From: Streptomyces sp. WZ-12
Lineage (GTDB): Bacteria; Actinomycetota; Actinomycetes; Streptomycetales; Streptomycetaceae
NCBI RefSeq assembly: GCF_028898845.1
Contig: NZ_CP118574.1
Span: 992,001-1,056,000, forward strand
Length of the DNA stretch: 64,000 bases
Direction: 5' to 3'
Part shown: piece by piece, positions 17,889 to 25,484 of the stretch
Layout: every line of letters starts with the position of its first letter
Position numbering within the stretch: position 1 is the first letter of the stretch
Position numbers and translations under genes: made by a program
Notes under the pieces: generated by a model
What the model was told of the DNA's origin: nothing
The model's database searches: none
The model's input: only the letters and a program-made list of their open reading frames with translations

Positions 17889-19157
17889 TCAGGCCGTCTC
17901 GCGGACCGCCCGGGCGAGGACGCACAGTCCCTCGTCCAGCAGCTCCGTCGGGATGGTCAGCGCCGGCAGCAGTTTCACCACCTCGCTGCGCGGGCCGGAC
18001 GTCTCGACCAGCAGCCCGAGTTCGAAGGCGCGGGCGCACACCTTGGTGGCACGGTTCTCGTCGTGGAATTCGATGCCCCATACCAGTCCGCGGCCGCGGA
18101 ATTCGGCGATGTCGTGCGGGTGTTCCGCGGCCATGGCGGCCAGGTGGGACGCCACCAGTTCGCCGCGGGCCAGGGTCTGCTTCTCCATTTGCTCGTCGGC
18201 CCAGTAGGCGTCCAACGTCGCGGCGGCGGTGACGAAGGCCGGGTTGTTGCCGCGGAAGGTGCCGTTGTGCTCGCCCGGCTCCCAGATGTCCAACTCCGGC
18301 TTGAACAGGGTCAGCGCCATCGGCAGCCCGTAGCCGCTGATGGACTTCGAAACGGTGACGATGTCCGGCACGATGCCCGCCTCCTCGAAGGAGAAGAAGG
18401 CGCCGGTGCGGCCGCAGCCCATCTGGATGTCGTCGACGATCAGCAGCATGTCGCGGCGCTTGCAGAGATCGGCCAGTTTCCGCAGCCATTCCACTCGGGC
18501 CACATTGATGCCGCCCTCGCCCTGGACCGTCTCGACGATGACCGCCGCCGGGTAGTTGAGACCGGAGCCCTGGTCCTCCAACAGCCGCTCGAACCACAGG
18601 AAGTCCGGGACCTGACCGTCGAAGTAGTTGTCGAACGGCATCGGGGTGCCGTGCACCAGCGGGATGCCGGCGCCGGCCCGCTTCATCGAGTTGCCGGTCA
18701 CCGCGAGCGCGCCCAGCGACATGCCGTGGAAGGCGTTGGTGAAGGAGACGATCGACTCCCGGCCCTTGACCTTACGGGCCAACTTCAGCGCGGCCTCAAC
18801 GGAGTTGGTCCCCGTCGGGCCCGGGAACATGACCTTGTAGCAGAGGTCACGGGGGCGCAGGATCAGGTTCTGGAACGACTCCAGGAACGCCCGCTTGGCC
18901 GTGGTGGACATGTCCAAGCCGTGCGTGACGCCGTCCCGCTCCAGGTAGTCCAGCAACGCCCGTTTGATGACCGGGTTGTTGTGTCCGTAGTTCAGCGTTC
19001 CGGCGCCGGCGAAGAAGTCGACGTAGGTGTGGCCGTCCTCGTCGAACATCCGGCTGCCCTGCGCGCGGTCGAAGACGGTGGGCCAGCCACGGCAGTAGCT
19101 GCGCACCTCCGACTCCAGGGTTTCGAAAACACTCAGATCAGGAGCGGTGATCGACAT
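17889..19157 (-). CDS. EctB-like class III omega-aminotransferase (diaminobutyrate:2-oxoglutarate type)
   Basis: Predicted 422-residue PLP enzyme, matching EctB in length and layout. Lys271 in VTVSKSISG is the expected PLP lysine, Asp242 in VDDIQMGCGRTG contacts the cofactor, and the phosphate loop GPTGTNSVEAAL is intact. EctB makes L-2,4-diaminobutyrate from aspartate semialdehyde; close relatives act on longer semialdehydes. No ectA or ectC is nearby, so ectoine synthesis is unlikely. It is the last gene of the eight-gene operon. It may supply or regenerate the omega-amino acid that the N-hydroxylases act on. ATG 19157 follows a GGAGG site. Confidence 0.9.
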   Translation of the reverse strand: MSITAPDLSVFETLESEVRSYCRGWPTVFDRAQGSRMFDEDGHTYVDFFAGAGTLNYGHNNPVIKRALLDYLERDGVTHGLDMSTTAKRAFLESFQNLILRPRDLCYKVMFPGPTGTNSVEAALKLARKVKGRESIVSFTNAFHGMSLGALAVTGNSMKRAGAGIPLVHGTPMPFDNYFDGQVPDFLWFERLLEDQGSGLNYPAAVIVETVQGEGGINVARVEWLRKLADLCKRRDMLLIVDDIQMGCGRTGAFFSFEEAGIVPDIVTVSKSISGYGLPMALTLFKPELDIWEPGEHNGTFRGNNPAFVTAAATLDAYWADEQMEKQTLARGELVASHLAAMAAEHPHDIAEFRGRGLVWGIEFHDENRATKVCARAFELGLLVETSGPRSEVVKLLPALTIPTELLDEGLCVLARAVRETA

Positions 19158-19222
19158 GGCGTCCTCCATAGGGCAGGCGAGAAGCGTCGAAGGAATGCAG
19201 GAGGGTGGGGAAAACGGCTTGT

Positions 19223-20227
19223 CTACGAGCCGGGCACCGCGGGCCCGGTGGCACCGGGGCGGGACCGCCCTCGGCGGAGGGCCGCGACGGCCAGCACGGC
19301 GTAGATGGCGGCCGTGGCGGTGCCCGGGCCGAGCAGCAGCACGGCGATGCTCCAGTGGAAGGCGGCGGCCAGGCCGAGGGCCGTGCCCGCGAGGGCGACC
19401 GCCACGACGATCCCCGGCCGGCCGGGACCGCGGGCGGCCCCGGCCTCCCCCGGGCCGGAGCGGAAGGTGTTCCAACGGGCCCCGACGGCCCGGAGGTTGG
19501 TCAGGCAGTACGTGCCCAGCACCACGGCCGCGGCCCAGGCGAGCGCGGACCGGACCGCGGGCGGGCCGAGCGCCGCGGAGCCCGGCGGATTCAGCAGCAC
19601 CCCGTAGAGCGCCGCGGCACCGACCAGGCCCAGGACGACGCCCAGCGTGGTGGCGGCGCGGGGGGACCGCAGGGCGGGTAGCGATCCCTCCAGTCCGACC
19701 CAGGCGAACAGCACCGGCACCGCGATCAGCGCGGCGGCCCCGAAGGGCGACCGGCCCGGGTCCAGCCCGAACGTCCCGGGGAAGAGCCACCACACCAGGG
19801 CCAGGGCGAGGGTGGCGACCAGCCGCGCCGTGCGCACCGCCGGCGACAGGTTCGCCCCGGCGGCGGCCAGTCCGGCGGCCAGGCACAGGAGGACCACCCC
19901 CAGGGCGACGGCCGCCGGCCCGTCGGCGACGAACTGCCCGGCGGCGCCGACCACGACGGCCTGCCCCACCGCGAATCCACCGAAGTACAGCCCGTGCACC
20001 ACGTTCGTCGTGCGGGGCCCGAGTCGGGCGCGGACGAAGCCGGCCGGTCCGCTGCCCCGCGTCCCACCGGCGGCGCCGATGAGCAGGGACCAGACCAGCA
20101 ACGCCCCGGCGACGACGAGGGACACCGCGCCGCTGTGCGCCAACGGCGCCAGGGCCACCGGCAGCAGCAGGGTCCCCGCGCCCAGCACGGCGTTCATGAT
20201 GCCGAGCGCGGTGCGTAAGGCACTCAT
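19223..20227 (-). CDS. Amino-acid-transporter-like membrane protein (TTA codon 4)
   Basis: Predicted 334-residue membrane protein with about ten helices. Its start (LGIMNAVLGAGTLLLPVAL) resembles the first helix of APC/AAAP carriers, including the GxGxLxLP signature. It is shorter than typical permeases. Codon 4 is TTA. It lies 11 bases after the MetRS-like gene and 65 bases before the EctB-like gene in the same operon, so it is a good candidate exporter of the cluster product or importer of a precursor; direction cannot be read from sequence. Confidence 0.75.
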   Translation of the reverse strand: MSALRTALGIMNAVLGAGTLLLPVALAPLAHSGAVSLVVAGALLVWSLLIGAAGGTRGSGPAGFVRARLGPRTTNVVHGLYFGGFAVGQAVVVGAAGQFVADGPAAVALGVVLLCLAAGLAAAGANLSPAVRTARLVATLALALVWWLFPGTFGLDPGRSPFGAAALIAVPVLFAWVGLEGSLPALRSPRAATTLGVVLGLVGAAALYGVLLNPPGSAALGPPAVRSALAWAAAVVLGTYCLTNLRAVGARWNTFRSGPGEAGAARGPGRPGIVVAVALAGTALGLAAAFHWSIAVLLLGPGTATAAIYAVLAVAALRRGRSRPGATGPAVPGS

Positions 20228-20238
20228 GTCGCCCCGGC

Positions 20239-21882
20239 TCAGCCCAGGTTGTGGAAGTAGGCGGGCACGGTCGCGCCGAGCCGGCGGCCCTCGGGCACCA
20301 ACGGCAGGTCCGCCGCCTCGGGCCAACGGGGCATCTGGGTCAGCACATCGAGGGGAATGTCCAGGTGCTTGGCGATGTGCCGGGCCCAGCCGGGCATCAG
20401 CGGGGTGGCCAGCACGGAGACCAGGGCGAGCGCCTCCAGGTGCGTGACCAGACGCCGGGCGTACTCCTGCGTCCCCGCCCCGGCCTGGCGGGCCGCGGTG
20501 AGCTCGGGGAGGTCGTTCACCGCCCGCTCGATCGTCGACGCCAGGAACGCGGCGGCCCGTTGGGGCGAGAAGGAGTCCGGGGCCAGCGCGGCGGCGATCC
20601 GCTTGGGCAGGTCCACCAGCGACGCGGTGAGCGGCCCGGCGTAGCCCTCGCCGGCCGGGACGGTGGAGCCGAAGTCCTCGGCGAGGAGGGGCAGGAGGGT
20701 CTGCGCCCACCGTTGGAGGCCCGCCACGAGCACGGACTCCACCGTGGAAGCGAGCTCCTTCATCGCGAAGTTGCCCTGCTCCCGCTCGGGCCCCGTCAGG
20801 CACAGGTGGAACCGCAACGCGTCCGCGGAGACCTGGCGCAGGATGTCCCCGCCCCAGATGGCGTGCCCGCGGCTGGTGGAGAACTTGTCGCCTTCCAGTC
20901 GGTAGAACTCGTTGGTGACGATCTGGCTCGGCAAGGTGTACTCGCCGTGCGCCATCAGGAGCGCCGGCCACAGCACGGCGTGCGAGAACGAGCAGTCGAA
21001 ACCGAGGAAGTTGACGATGCGGGTGTCCGGGTCGCGCCACTGCTGCCGCCACAGTTCGGGCTGCCCCTGGGCCTCGGTGAGGCAGGCGGTCGCGGCCAGA
21101 TATCCGCAGATCCCGCTGAACCAGGTGTCGAGGATGTGCCCGTCCCAACCGTCCAGCGGGACGGGGATGCCGTAGTCGGCCTCCCGGCTGATCGGCGTGA
21201 GCGGCAGCTCGTTCGCCAGCAGACCGTCGAGATAGCTGCGCAGCCGCGGCCGCCACCGCTCGCCCGCCTTCTCGTAGTAGGCCAGGAGTTGCGCGCGGTA
21301 CTCCTCCAACGGGAAGACGATGCGCCGCAGCGTCCGCAGCTCGGGCGCCTCCCAGCAGGCGGTGCACTTCGCCGCTCCCAGGCCGCCGGACTCCTGCGCC
21401 AGCCCGCACGCCTCGCAGTAGATGCCGTCGGAGGGGGCGCTGCAGAACTGGCACTCGCCGCGCACCTCGGCCTCGTACAAGTACCGTGCGCAGCCCGTGC
21501 AGTAGAACACCGGAAGCTCCTTGACCTCCAGCTTCCCCGCCTCCCAGAGGGTGGTGAAGAACTCCTGGACGATCTCGGTGTGCTTCGGCGTGGTCAACGG
21601 CCGGGTGAACCAGTCGTGGTGCATGGCACCCAGCGACAGCGTCTCCTCCATCCTGGCGCCGAAGGTCAACGCGGTCTGGTGAGCGGTGGACCCGATCTCG
21701 GCGGCGCGGCGCGGCACGTAGCAGGAGTGCTCGTCGGAGTAGCCGACGTAGCGCACCTCGTGCCCGCGCTGTCGGAGGTGGCGGGCCTGCACATCGGCGC
21801 CGAGGAAGGGGCCGGACAGGTGTCCCACGTGCAGATCGCCGTTGGGGTTGGGCGGCGCACTGGTGACGACGTAGGTGTTCAC
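20239..21882 (-). CDS. Stand-alone methionyl-tRNA-synthetase-like protein, probable half of a split hydrazine synthetase
   Basis: Predicted 547-residue class I synthetase fold. ATP motifs are present: HVGH at 18-21 and KFSTS at 333-337. Four CxxC knuckles (128/131, 144/147, 156/159, 173/176) match the MetRS zinc insert. The methionine pocket is altered: the usual LPYANG before HIGH is PPNPNG, and the usual WLDAPIGY is WFSGICGY. In Spb40-type hydrazine synthetases a MetRS-like domain activates an amino acid and loads it on an N-hydroxy amine, with a fused cupin; here the cupin is a separate gene in the same operon. GTG 21882 overlaps the cysE-like stop as GTGA. A spare or resistance MetRS is the main alternative. 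Confidence 0.8.
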   Translation of the reverse strand: MNTYVVTSAPPNPNGDLHVGHLSGPFLGADVQARHLRQRGHEVRYVGYSDEHSCYVPRRAAEIGSTAHQTALTFGARMEETLSLGAMHHDWFTRPLTTPKHTEIVQEFFTTLWEAGKLEVKELPVFYCTGCARYLYEAEVRGECQFCSAPSDGIYCEACGLAQESGGLGAAKCTACWEAPELRTLRRIVFPLEEYRAQLLAYYEKAGERWRPRLRSYLDGLLANELPLTPISREADYGIPVPLDGWDGHILDTWFSGICGYLAATACLTEAQGQPELWRQQWRDPDTRIVNFLGFDCSFSHAVLWPALLMAHGEYTLPSQIVTNEFYRLEGDKFSTSRGHAIWGGDILRQVSADALRFHLCLTGPEREQGNFAMKELASTVESVLVAGLQRWAQTLLPLLAEDFGSTVPAGEGYAGPLTASLVDLPKRIAAALAPDSFSPQRAAAFLASTIERAVNDLPELTAARQAGAGTQEYARRLVTHLEALALVSVLATPLMPGWARHIAKHLDIPLDVLTQMPRWPEAADLPLVPEGRRLGATVPAYFHNLG

Positions 21883-22484
21883 TGGGTGCTGCTTCCTTCC
21901 GCGATACGAAGCGTGGGGACATCGGGCACGAGGTGGTGCGAGGCGGAGGTATGCGCGGTGCCGGCCGCGACCCGGGCGTCGGGCGGGAGGTCGTGCAGGA
22001 TCACCGCGTGGGCGCCGATCCGGGTGTTGGCCCCGATGCAGACCGGCCCCAGCACGCTGGCACCGGTGCAGATGATGACGCCGTCCTCCACCACGGGGTG
22101 GCGGCGGGAGTGGGTGGGCCGGCGCAGGTCCTTCCACCATCCCACCGAGCCCAGGGTGACCTGGTGGTACAGCATCACGTCGTCGCCGATGCGGACGGTC
22201 TCGCCGATCACCACCCCGGTGCCGTGGTCGATGAAGAAGCGGCGGCCGATGGTCGCGCCCGGGTGGATCTCGATGCCGCTGACGGCCCGGGCCAGGAGGG
22301 AGAGCGCGCGGGCGCTGGTGCGACGGCCGCGTTTCCACAGGCGGTGGGAGAACCGGTAGGTCCACAGCGCGTGGATGTGCGGGTACAGGAGCACTTCCCG
22401 GTTGCTGCGTGCCGCCGGGTCCTTGGCTCGCACCGTCGCGAGGTCCTCGCGCAGCATGTTCAGTACCTGTTTACATGTGGGCAT
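21879..22484 (-). CDS. Serine O-acetyltransferase-like (CysE/EpsC) protein
   Basis: Predicted 201-residue left-handed beta-helix acetyltransferase. The hexapeptide region contains IEIHPGATIGRRFFIDHGTGVVIGE, interrupted here only for citation, with the catalytic Asp-His pair of serine acetyltransferases in FIDHGTG. The N-terminal helical part (LREDLATVRAKDPAAR) is also typical. Family role: acetyl-CoA plus L-serine gives O-acetylserine. It starts at ATG 22484 after GGAGG, overlaps the upstream oxidase gene by 14 bases and the downstream MetRS-like gene by 4. No cysteine-synthase-like partner is in the operon, so acetylation of another hydroxyl or N-hydroxyl group is possible. Confidence 0.87.
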   Translation of the reverse strand: MPTCKQVLNMLREDLATVRAKDPAARSNREVLLYPHIHALWTYRFSHRLWKRGRRTSARALSLLARAVSGIEIHPGATIGRRFFIDHGTGVVIGETVRIGDDVMLYHQVTLGSVGWWKDLRRPTHSRRHPVVEDGVIICTGASVLGPVCIGANTRIGAHAVILHDLPPDARVAAGTAHTSASHHLVPDVPTLRIAEGSSTQ

Positions 22485-23673
22485 AGGAAGCCTCCGGCGT
22501 GATCAAGTTGCCGCTCTCGAACCGCTGTGGCCGGTAGGGCTCCAGAAGAGGCTGGACGGCCTTGCCCAGGACGGCGCCCCCTTCGCAGATCTCCTGAGCG
22601 GCCAACTCGGCGACGGCCGGCGCCATTTTGAAGCCGCCGCCGCTGAATCCGAGGGCGAGGTACAGTCCGTCGGGCCCGGCCGGTCCGATCGCGGGCCGCT
22701 TGTCCGGGGTGTATCCGTCGTAACCCGCGCGGGTGCCGACCAGTTCCGCGGTGGCCACCGCGGGTACCCGTCGGGAGACCGCCTGGACGGCCGCGCCCAC
22801 CTCGTCGTCGGTGAGCGGGGCGACATCCTGTCCCAGGTCGACTTCCGGGTTGCTCGGCACGCCGAAGTAGAGCTGGTCCAGCGCTTCCGGACGGAAGTAG
22901 CAGCCGATGGTGTCGTCGATACAGGTCGGCACGGACGCGTCGGACCCGCGGCGGCCGGCACCGGGAAGTCGGGCCTGGGCCAGCCCGATCCGCCGCGGCA
23001 CGACGGGGAGGTGCACGCCCAGGTGGGCGGCCGGCGGGTCTCCCCAGGCACCGCTGGCCAGGACGACCAGCGGCGCCTCGATGCGTCCCGTCCCCGTGTG
23101 GACGCCCGCGACCGAGCCGTTGCGCTCCCACACCCGCTCGACCCGGGTGCCCTCGGAGGCGATCACCCCGAGGCGGCGGGCCGAGGCGACCAGCGAGACG
23201 GCGGTGGCCGCCGGGTCGGCGTACCCGCCCGCCGGCTCGTACGCGGCGGCGGCGACGCCCTCGGTGCTCAGCCCGGGGTAGAGCGACCGGATCTCGTCGG
23301 GGGCGAGGATCTCCGCCCGTTCGTAGCGCAACGCGTCGGCGGCGACGGCGCCGTTGGCCCTCAGCGTCTCGACGTGGTCAGGACCCACCAGCATCAGGAA
23401 TCCGGTGCGCCGGTAGCCGCAGTCACCGCCGATCCGCTCCGTCCACTGCTCGAAGACGGGGAGGCTGCGGGCGGTCAGCAGGGTGTCGGGGGCCGCGGTG
23501 TGGTGCAGGCGCAGCAGCCCACCCGAGCGGGCCGTCGCGCCCTGCGCGGCGACCCTGCCCTGGTCGCACAGGACGATGCGGCCGAGCCCGGCGAGGGCGA
23601 GCCGGTGGGCGATCGCCGCACCGATGACGCCGCCCCCGACGACGATGGCGTCCGCGGTTCGGTTGCGGTTCAC
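22471..23673 (-). CDS. DAO-family FAD-dependent oxidoreductase (Spb39-like role proposed)
   Basis: Predicted 400-residue flavoprotein of the glycine oxidase/sarcosine oxidase/D-amino acid oxidase fold. The dinucleotide motif is IVVGGGVIGAAIAHRLA near the N-terminus, and the C-terminal FAD contact segment is YTPDKRPAIGP followed by LGFSGGGFKMAP. In hydrazine pathways (Spb39, PyrL) an enzyme of this class cleaves the C-N bond of the N-N adduct, releasing a hydrazino acid and an aldehyde. GTG 23673 overlaps the cupin stop as GTGA, which ties the two proteins by translational coupling. Confidence 0.85.
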   Translation of the reverse strand: MNRNRTADAIVVGGGVIGAAIAHRLALAGLGRIVLCDQGRVAAQGATARSGGLLRLHHTAAPDTLLTARSLPVFEQWTERIGGDCGYRRTGFLMLVGPDHVETLRANGAVAADALRYERAEILAPDEIRSLYPGLSTEGVAAAAYEPAGGYADPAATAVSLVASARRLGVIASEGTRVERVWERNGSVAGVHTGTGRIEAPLVVLASGAWGDPPAAHLGVHLPVVPRRIGLAQARLPGAGRRGSDASVPTCIDDTIGCYFRPEALDQLYFGVPSNPEVDLGQDVAPLTDDEVGAAVQAVSRRVPAVATAELVGTRAGYDGYTPDKRPAIGPAGPDGLYLALGFSGGGFKMAPAVAELAAQEICEGGAVLGKAVQPLLEPYRPQRFESGNLITPEASYAHM

Positions 23674-24080
23674 CGATTCGGCTCCGCGGTGTCGCTGATC
23701 CCGAACTCCGCGGCCCACTTGGCGCGTTCGGCGGCCACGGCCTCGGAACCGCCCCACCAGATGGTGACGAACCGTATCCGGGTGGTCCCGTCGTTGGTCA
23801 GGTCGTGGTCCTTGAACGGGGTGATGAAGACGGTGTCGCCGGCGTTCACCCGGCGCTCCTCCTCACCGATCCGCATGACGCCGCTGCCCTCGGTGATGAA
23901 GAACATCTCGTTCTCGTCGTGCGAGTGGGCCGTGGAGGTCTCGCCGGGCGCCACGTCGACCCAGGCCCCGCCCCAGAACGGTTCCTTGACGGCCTCGTTC
24001 CACGGGAAGATGCGCCGACCGCTGACGTTGTAAGCCTCCTCGAAGACCATGTCCTCCGGAGCCGTGTGGAAAATGTGCAC
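23670..24080 (-). CDS. Stand-alone cupin, probable N-N bond-forming half of a split hydrazine synthetase
   Basis: Predicted 136-residue single-domain cupin. Metal ligands are visible: His52, His54 and Glu58 in HSHDENE, and His92 in PFKDHD. The end strand carries IWWG (107-110). In Spb40-like hydrazine synthetases a cupin domain, fused to a MetRS-like domain, rearranges the aminoacyl hydroxylamine ester into an N-N bonded product. Here the cupin is a separate gene directly upstream of the oxidase (4-base overlap) and downstream of the N-hydroxylases. GTG 24080 follows AGAGGA. Other cupin functions cannot be excluded from sequence alone. Confidence 0.82.
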   Translation of the reverse strand: MHIFHTAPEDMVFEEAYNVSGRRIFPWNEAVKEPFWGGAWVDVAPGETSTAHSHDENEMFFITEGSGVMRIGEEERRVNAGDTVFITPFKDHDLTNDGTTRIRFVTIWWGGSEAVAAERAKWAAEFGISDTAEPNR

Positions 24081-24117
24081 AGGGGTTCCTCTCGTGGGCG
24101 TGGAGACTCCGTCGCGC

Positions 24118-25446
24118 TCAGCTGACGAGCGTCGCGGGGTGGGACTGCAACTGCCGGGCGAGCGTGGCGCGCAGGTCGTTGTGGACGGTTTCCGCCTTGG
24201 CCGCCATCTGGCTGAAGGACGTGGCGCTGGCGATGCCGTGCCGCCACTCGGTGATGCCGTCGAGGTAGAGGCCCACCGTGCAGTGGTCGACGGTGCGGGC
24301 GCGGTACTCCCGGGTGACGTCGAGGCGTCCGTCGGCGTCGTAGGACAGGTACGGCGCGAACGGCTCCAGCGACTCGGGGAACTTGGGCTCCTCGTACCCG
24401 GTGCAGAGGATGACCGCGTCGGCGTCGATGCTGCCGGCCTCGCCCGTGTAGACCTCGTTGGTGGTCAGCCGGACCCCGTCGCCGGCGACCGCGACGTCGG
24501 TGACCTCGATGCGGCGGTGCAGGTGCAGGCGGTTGGTGCCGGTCAGCCGGTCCTGGTAGGCGGCCTGGTAGAGCGCCGTGGACACATCGGGGTCCAGGGC
24601 CGCGTAGTTGGTGGCGCGGGCGTGGGCCAGGGCCTGTTCGCGCGCCGGCCCTTCGAGTCCGTACACGTAGTCCGTCTCGGTGGGAAAGTACGCCTCGTTG
24701 CTGAAGTGGCCGAGTTCGTACATCTTGAACCCGCCGTGCCGCACCAGCGAATGGATCCGGGCGTCGGGGAGTTCTCCGGCCAGATAGAGAATGATCTCGC
24801 CCGCGGTCTGGCCGCCGCCGATGACCGCGAATCGCAGAGATTGGCCGGTCTTCTCACGCAGCGCGTTCATCCGGGGCAGGAACTCGCCGGCATGGAATAC
24901 ACGTTCGCCCAGATCCTCCCGGAAGACCTCCGGGATATAGGGGACATGACCGGTTGCCAACACCACGTTGCGGCCCAGGTGTTCGTGCACGGCGCCGTCC
25001 CGCGGATCGCGACTGACCACCCGGGCGGTGCGCACCGTCCCGTCGGAATCGGTGACCGGCTCGACGCGCAAGACCTCCCGGTGATATTCGGCCGGTTGTC
25101 GCACCTGTGCCGCGGCCCATTGAACGTACTCGGACCACTCCAGCCGACTCACATATCCACCCAGGAGCGTGAATGGATAGAAACGACCGCTCTGCAAAAG
25201 GAAGTTGGTGAAGCCGAAGCGGGAGCGGGGGTCGCGCGGGGTGGCGAGGTCGCGGAGGAAGTGGTGCTGGATGTCGGTGCCCGGCAGCACCTGGTTGGGC
25301 TGCCAGGCCGAGGTCGCGGCGCGCTCCAGGTAGGCCGCGTCCGCGGGCCGGGCTCCAGGGTGCGCGTCGTCGTGGTCCTCGATGGCCGCGGCCAGCGCGA
25401 TGCCGGAGGGGCCGAAGCCGGCCACCACCACGTCGTGGATCTGCAT
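24118..25446 (-). CDS. Divergent amino-acid N-monooxygenase-like flavoprotein
   Basis: Predicted 442-residue enzyme of the lysine/ornithine N-hydroxylase family. The FAD motif is VAGFGPSGIALA, where the usual GxGPxN Asn is replaced, and the NADPH motif is AVIGGGQTAGE. The ATGH-type segment is VVLATGHVPYIP. It is clearly related to, but diverged from, the neighbour at 25485-26819. Two such enzymes in one operon suggest two N-oxidations, or hydroxylation of different amines. GGAGG lies before ATG 25446; the gap to the upstream gene is 38 bases. Confidence 0.85.
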   Translation of the reverse strand: MQIHDVVVAGFGPSGIALAAAIEDHDDAHPGARPADAAYLERAATSAWQPNQVLPGTDIQHHFLRDLATPRDPRSRFGFTNFLLQSGRFYPFTLLGGYVSRLEWSEYVQWAAAQVRQPAEYHREVLRVEPVTDSDGTVRTARVVSRDPRDGAVHEHLGRNVVLATGHVPYIPEVFREDLGERVFHAGEFLPRMNALREKTGQSLRFAVIGGGQTAGEIILYLAGELPDARIHSLVRHGGFKMYELGHFSNEAYFPTETDYVYGLEGPAREQALAHARATNYAALDPDVSTALYQAAYQDRLTGTNRLHLHRRIEVTDVAVAGDGVRLTTNEVYTGEAGSIDADAVILCTGYEEPKFPESLEPFAPYLSYDADGRLDVTREYRARTVDHCTVGLYLDGITEWRHGIASATSFSQMAAKAETVHNDLRATLARQLQSHPATLVS

Positions 25447-25484
25447 GTGGGAATGCCTCCCGTCGGGGGTCACGACCTGCGAGG

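Noticed and set aside
17889..19157. Ectoine biosynthesis
   Set aside because: Only the EctB-like gene exists; ectA, ectC and ectD are absent and the flanks are unrelated.
20239..21882. MetRS-like gene as the housekeeping metG or an antibiotic-resistant MetRS
   Set aside because: The methionine pocket motifs are changed, and the gene is overlapped by cysE-like and followed by cluster genes; a housekeeping synthetase would not be expected there. Not fully excluded without the rest of the genome.
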